Source: a virus. Taken from it: DNA of 38,326 nucleotides. Shown piece after piece: positions 36,998 to 38,326 of the stretch. The notes under the pieces are model-generated. The model was not told the origin of the DNA. It did no database searches and was given only the letters and a program-made list of their open reading frames with translations. The first letter of the stretch is position 1; each line of letters opens with the position of its first letter. The position numbers and the translations under genes were made by a program. Location of the stretch: positions 1 to 38,326 of the IMG/VR virus record IMGVR_UViG_3300020471_000696; one strand, written 5' to 3'.

Positions 36998-37330
36998 TTA
37001 AAATGTTCCCTCGCTTGTCTTTAAATACGCCCACTCAGGCGAATTAAGTTTTTTTCTTAAATATTCTGTTTGTTCTAGTGGTGGTAGTTGTGTAAATAAA
37101 AAACCATCTTGAGCCAACCACTCATAGATTACAACTAAAGGTATAGATGCAACTTTGCGTACATCTTTAGATGCGTTGTAACCAGTAAAACTATTTCTTT
37201 CTTCTTTGTTTTTTTTTAGTATTGGCTCTACATCTTGAGTGTAGCTTGTTGTCCACTTTTGCTCTTGTTCATCAAATTTATGTTCAGTAGCAATTATACC
37301 ATCATTTGTTTTATCTATTGTTTTTGCCAT
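36998..37330 (-). CDS. Conserved small phage protein, unknown function (110 aa)
   Basis: The charged N-terminus (EHKFDEQEQKWTTSYTQDVE) leads to a conserved C-terminal half KVASIPLVVIYEWLAQDGFL followed by EYLRKKLNSPEWAYLKTSEG. The ending LNSPEWAYLKT is a motif I know from marine podoviruses just upstream of adaptor genes. Its function is unknown; its position between head and tail genes suggests a virion assembly role. Confidence 0.7.
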   Translation of the reverse strand: MAKTIDKTNDGIIATEHKFDEQEQKWTTSYTQDVEPILKKNKEERNSFTGYNASKDVRKVASIPLVVIYEWLAQDGFLFTQLPPLEQTEYLRKKLNSPEWAYLKTSEGTF

Positions 37331-37331
37331 T

Positions 37332-38054
37332 TTATTTATAATATTGCACTATTTTACAAGGTTCATTATTGTTGTTTGTAACATTAATAGACTCTGATGA
37401 CATATTTCTTACAGACCATTTTTCTAATACATTTTCATCAATAGAAACCTCTTTACAAAAAACCATATAACAGTTCGTACACTCTGGTCTGTCTAAGGAT
37501 TTTGTTGTTGTTGCAGGTATGTCTATGTTTCTAACATTCCACCCTGTCCAATCTTCCATCTTTCTTGAGCAACAAAGTATCTCGCTATTGTCACTATCGA
37601 GTGTCAACTTAATCTCTGGTGTCTTTAATAAATAAGCAACTGGAGCTTGTGACCATTCTGCAAAAGGTGCATCATAACTGTACGATGCAGTAAAAGTTTT
37701 ATTGTCTAAATTTTTTGTTATGTTCCAATTTAATTGTGATAACAAATAGGTTTCGTATTCATCTAAATCTGATTGCGTAATGTTTTCATTGTCAGTCCAC
37801 TTAAACTCTAGGGTGCAAGAGCCTTCAGTTAATATATTTTGGAACGCTCCATCTCTTACATAATCCCAAGAAACAATATTAGGATTATCGTTAAGCAAAT
37901 TTATTTGTTCTGGTTCTTGCATACCATCGTATTCAAAACGATAATTAGACTGTCCTTGTTTAGTATCTTTTGTGAAACAAAATTCTAAATTATCATCATA
38001 CAAAATTCCTGTATGTGACATTGTAGTTAAAAACCTTTTAGTATTATCGGTCAT
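37332..38054 (-). CDS. Cysteine-rich tail-cluster protein, unknown function (240 aa)
   Basis: This is the full-length allele of the gene cut at the window start. It begins MTDNTKRFLTTMSHTGILYD; the middle is beta-rich (NITKNLDNKTFTASYSYDAP) and the C-terminal half has several cysteines (SEILCCSRKMEDW, RPECTNCYMVFCKEV) that could bind metal or form bridges. ATGA overlap with the upstream gene. No family is recognised; context suggests a virion or assembly protein. Confidence 0.72.
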   Translation of the reverse strand: MTDNTKRFLTTMSHTGILYDDNLEFCFTKDTKQGQSNYRFEYDGMQEPEQINLLNDNPNIVSWDYVRDGAFQNILTEGSCTLEFKWTDNENITQSDLDEYETYLLSQLNWNITKNLDNKTFTASYSYDAPFAEWSQAPVAYLLKTPEIKLTLDSDNSEILCCSRKMEDWTGWNVRNIDIPATTTKSLDRPECTNCYMVFCKEVSIDENVLEKWSVRNMSSESINVTNNNNEPCKIVQYYK

Positions 38055-38326
38055 ATTATTATTGGCTTTCTAACTGGTGGTTTTATATTTGGAGCGTCCA
38101 TCTCTACAATTTTCTTTTGCATAAAATCATAGGCGTGTGTTGTTAAACTAAACCCACACTCCATTACCCACTTTCTTACAGTATCAACCTCAGCTTTAAA
38201 AATAAGTTGGTCTAAAACATTTGGAGCTACATTTGATTGAATAACATAGGTATAAGTTTTTAATGTTGGAATAGATGGCTTCATAGTCATCATTCTTTTT
38301 GTTTCATCAATGTCGTTGAAAGTTTG
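37717..38326. repeat. Right copy of 610-base near-identical terminal direct repeat
   Basis: Gapless counterpart of 1-610. Joining the copies closes a circle of about 37.7 kb in which the tail operon runs without interruption from the fibres to the adaptor genes. Confidence 0.93.
38051..38326 (-). CDS. Second allele of the 97-aa tail-cluster protein (cut by the window end)
   Basis: The reading frame is open to the right edge, where it matches codons 7-97 of the gene at 335-628, so the true start lies outside the window; the in-frame ATG at 38293 is internal. It has a single amino-acid difference from the left copy over the shared part (VAPNVLDQ against VAANVLDQ). It overlaps the 240-aa gene by 4 bases. 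Confidence 0.8.
   Translation of the reverse strand, partial: QTFNDIDETKRMMTMKPSIPTLKTYTYVIQSNVAPNVLDQLIFKAEVDTVRKWVMECGFSLTTHAYDFMQKKIVEMDAPNIKPPVRKPIII

Overview
The window is an essentially complete genome of a tailed double-stranded DNA phage, probably a short-tailed (podovirus-like) one, from an AT-rich marine source. The structural genes, the low GC content and a holin of the type seen in alphaproteobacterial gene-transfer agents point to a low-GC alphaproteobacterial host, SAR11-like at best guess. That host is inference only: no tRNA or attachment site ties the sequence to a named host. A tyrosine integrase and a repressor/metallopeptidase-like pair suggest the phage is temperate. The first and last 610 bases are homologous in register (about 34 mismatches by eye, roughly 94% identity). 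The map is therefore effectively circular at about 37.7 kb, and the two ends probably come from two related genomes in one assembly, or from a real tandem duplication.

Layout, read as a circle. A divergent control region lies at about 18.09-18.26 kb. Leftward from it runs a long minus-strand block: small early genes (17.7-16.7 kb), an XRE regulator with a HExxH protein, a PD-(D/E)XK nuclease, an MT-A70 adenine methyltransferase and a PAPS-reductase-like protein, a helix-turn-helix protein that may be the replication initiator, the small terminase subunit, a 400-base intergenic region rich in palindromes and repeats, the large terminase subunit, portal, scaffold, SU10-type major capsid protein, two paralogous decoration-like proteins and the tail fibres. 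Across the window ends the same block continues (38.3 to 24.7 kb) with head-tail adaptors, tail proteins, ejection/internal virion proteins, two tail-collar proteins, and the lysis genes (nuclease, M15 endolysin, holin).

Rightward from the control region runs a plus-strand block (18.26-24.68 kb): two small membrane ORFs, a RecB-like exonuclease, an ERF-type annealing protein, a small SSB-like protein with an SSB-like C-terminus, several unknowns, and then, behind a good sigma70 promoter at 22.3 kb, four genes ending in the integrase. I see no DNA polymerase, helicase, primase or RNA polymerase, so replication and transcription must lean on the host.

The most unusual signals are regulatory. 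A stem-loop with a GTAA (GNRA) tetraloop and a GGGTGG/CCACCC core occurs four times, always between genes and just upstream of a Shine-Dalgarno sequence. A 15-base element is shared exactly by two opposing promoters and sits inside the -35/-10 region of each. A potential H-type pseudoknot lies at the head of the rightward operon. Several short genes (43-aa, 26-aa, 52-aa, 39-aa, 52-aa, 53-aa and 93-aa products) fill most apparent gaps.
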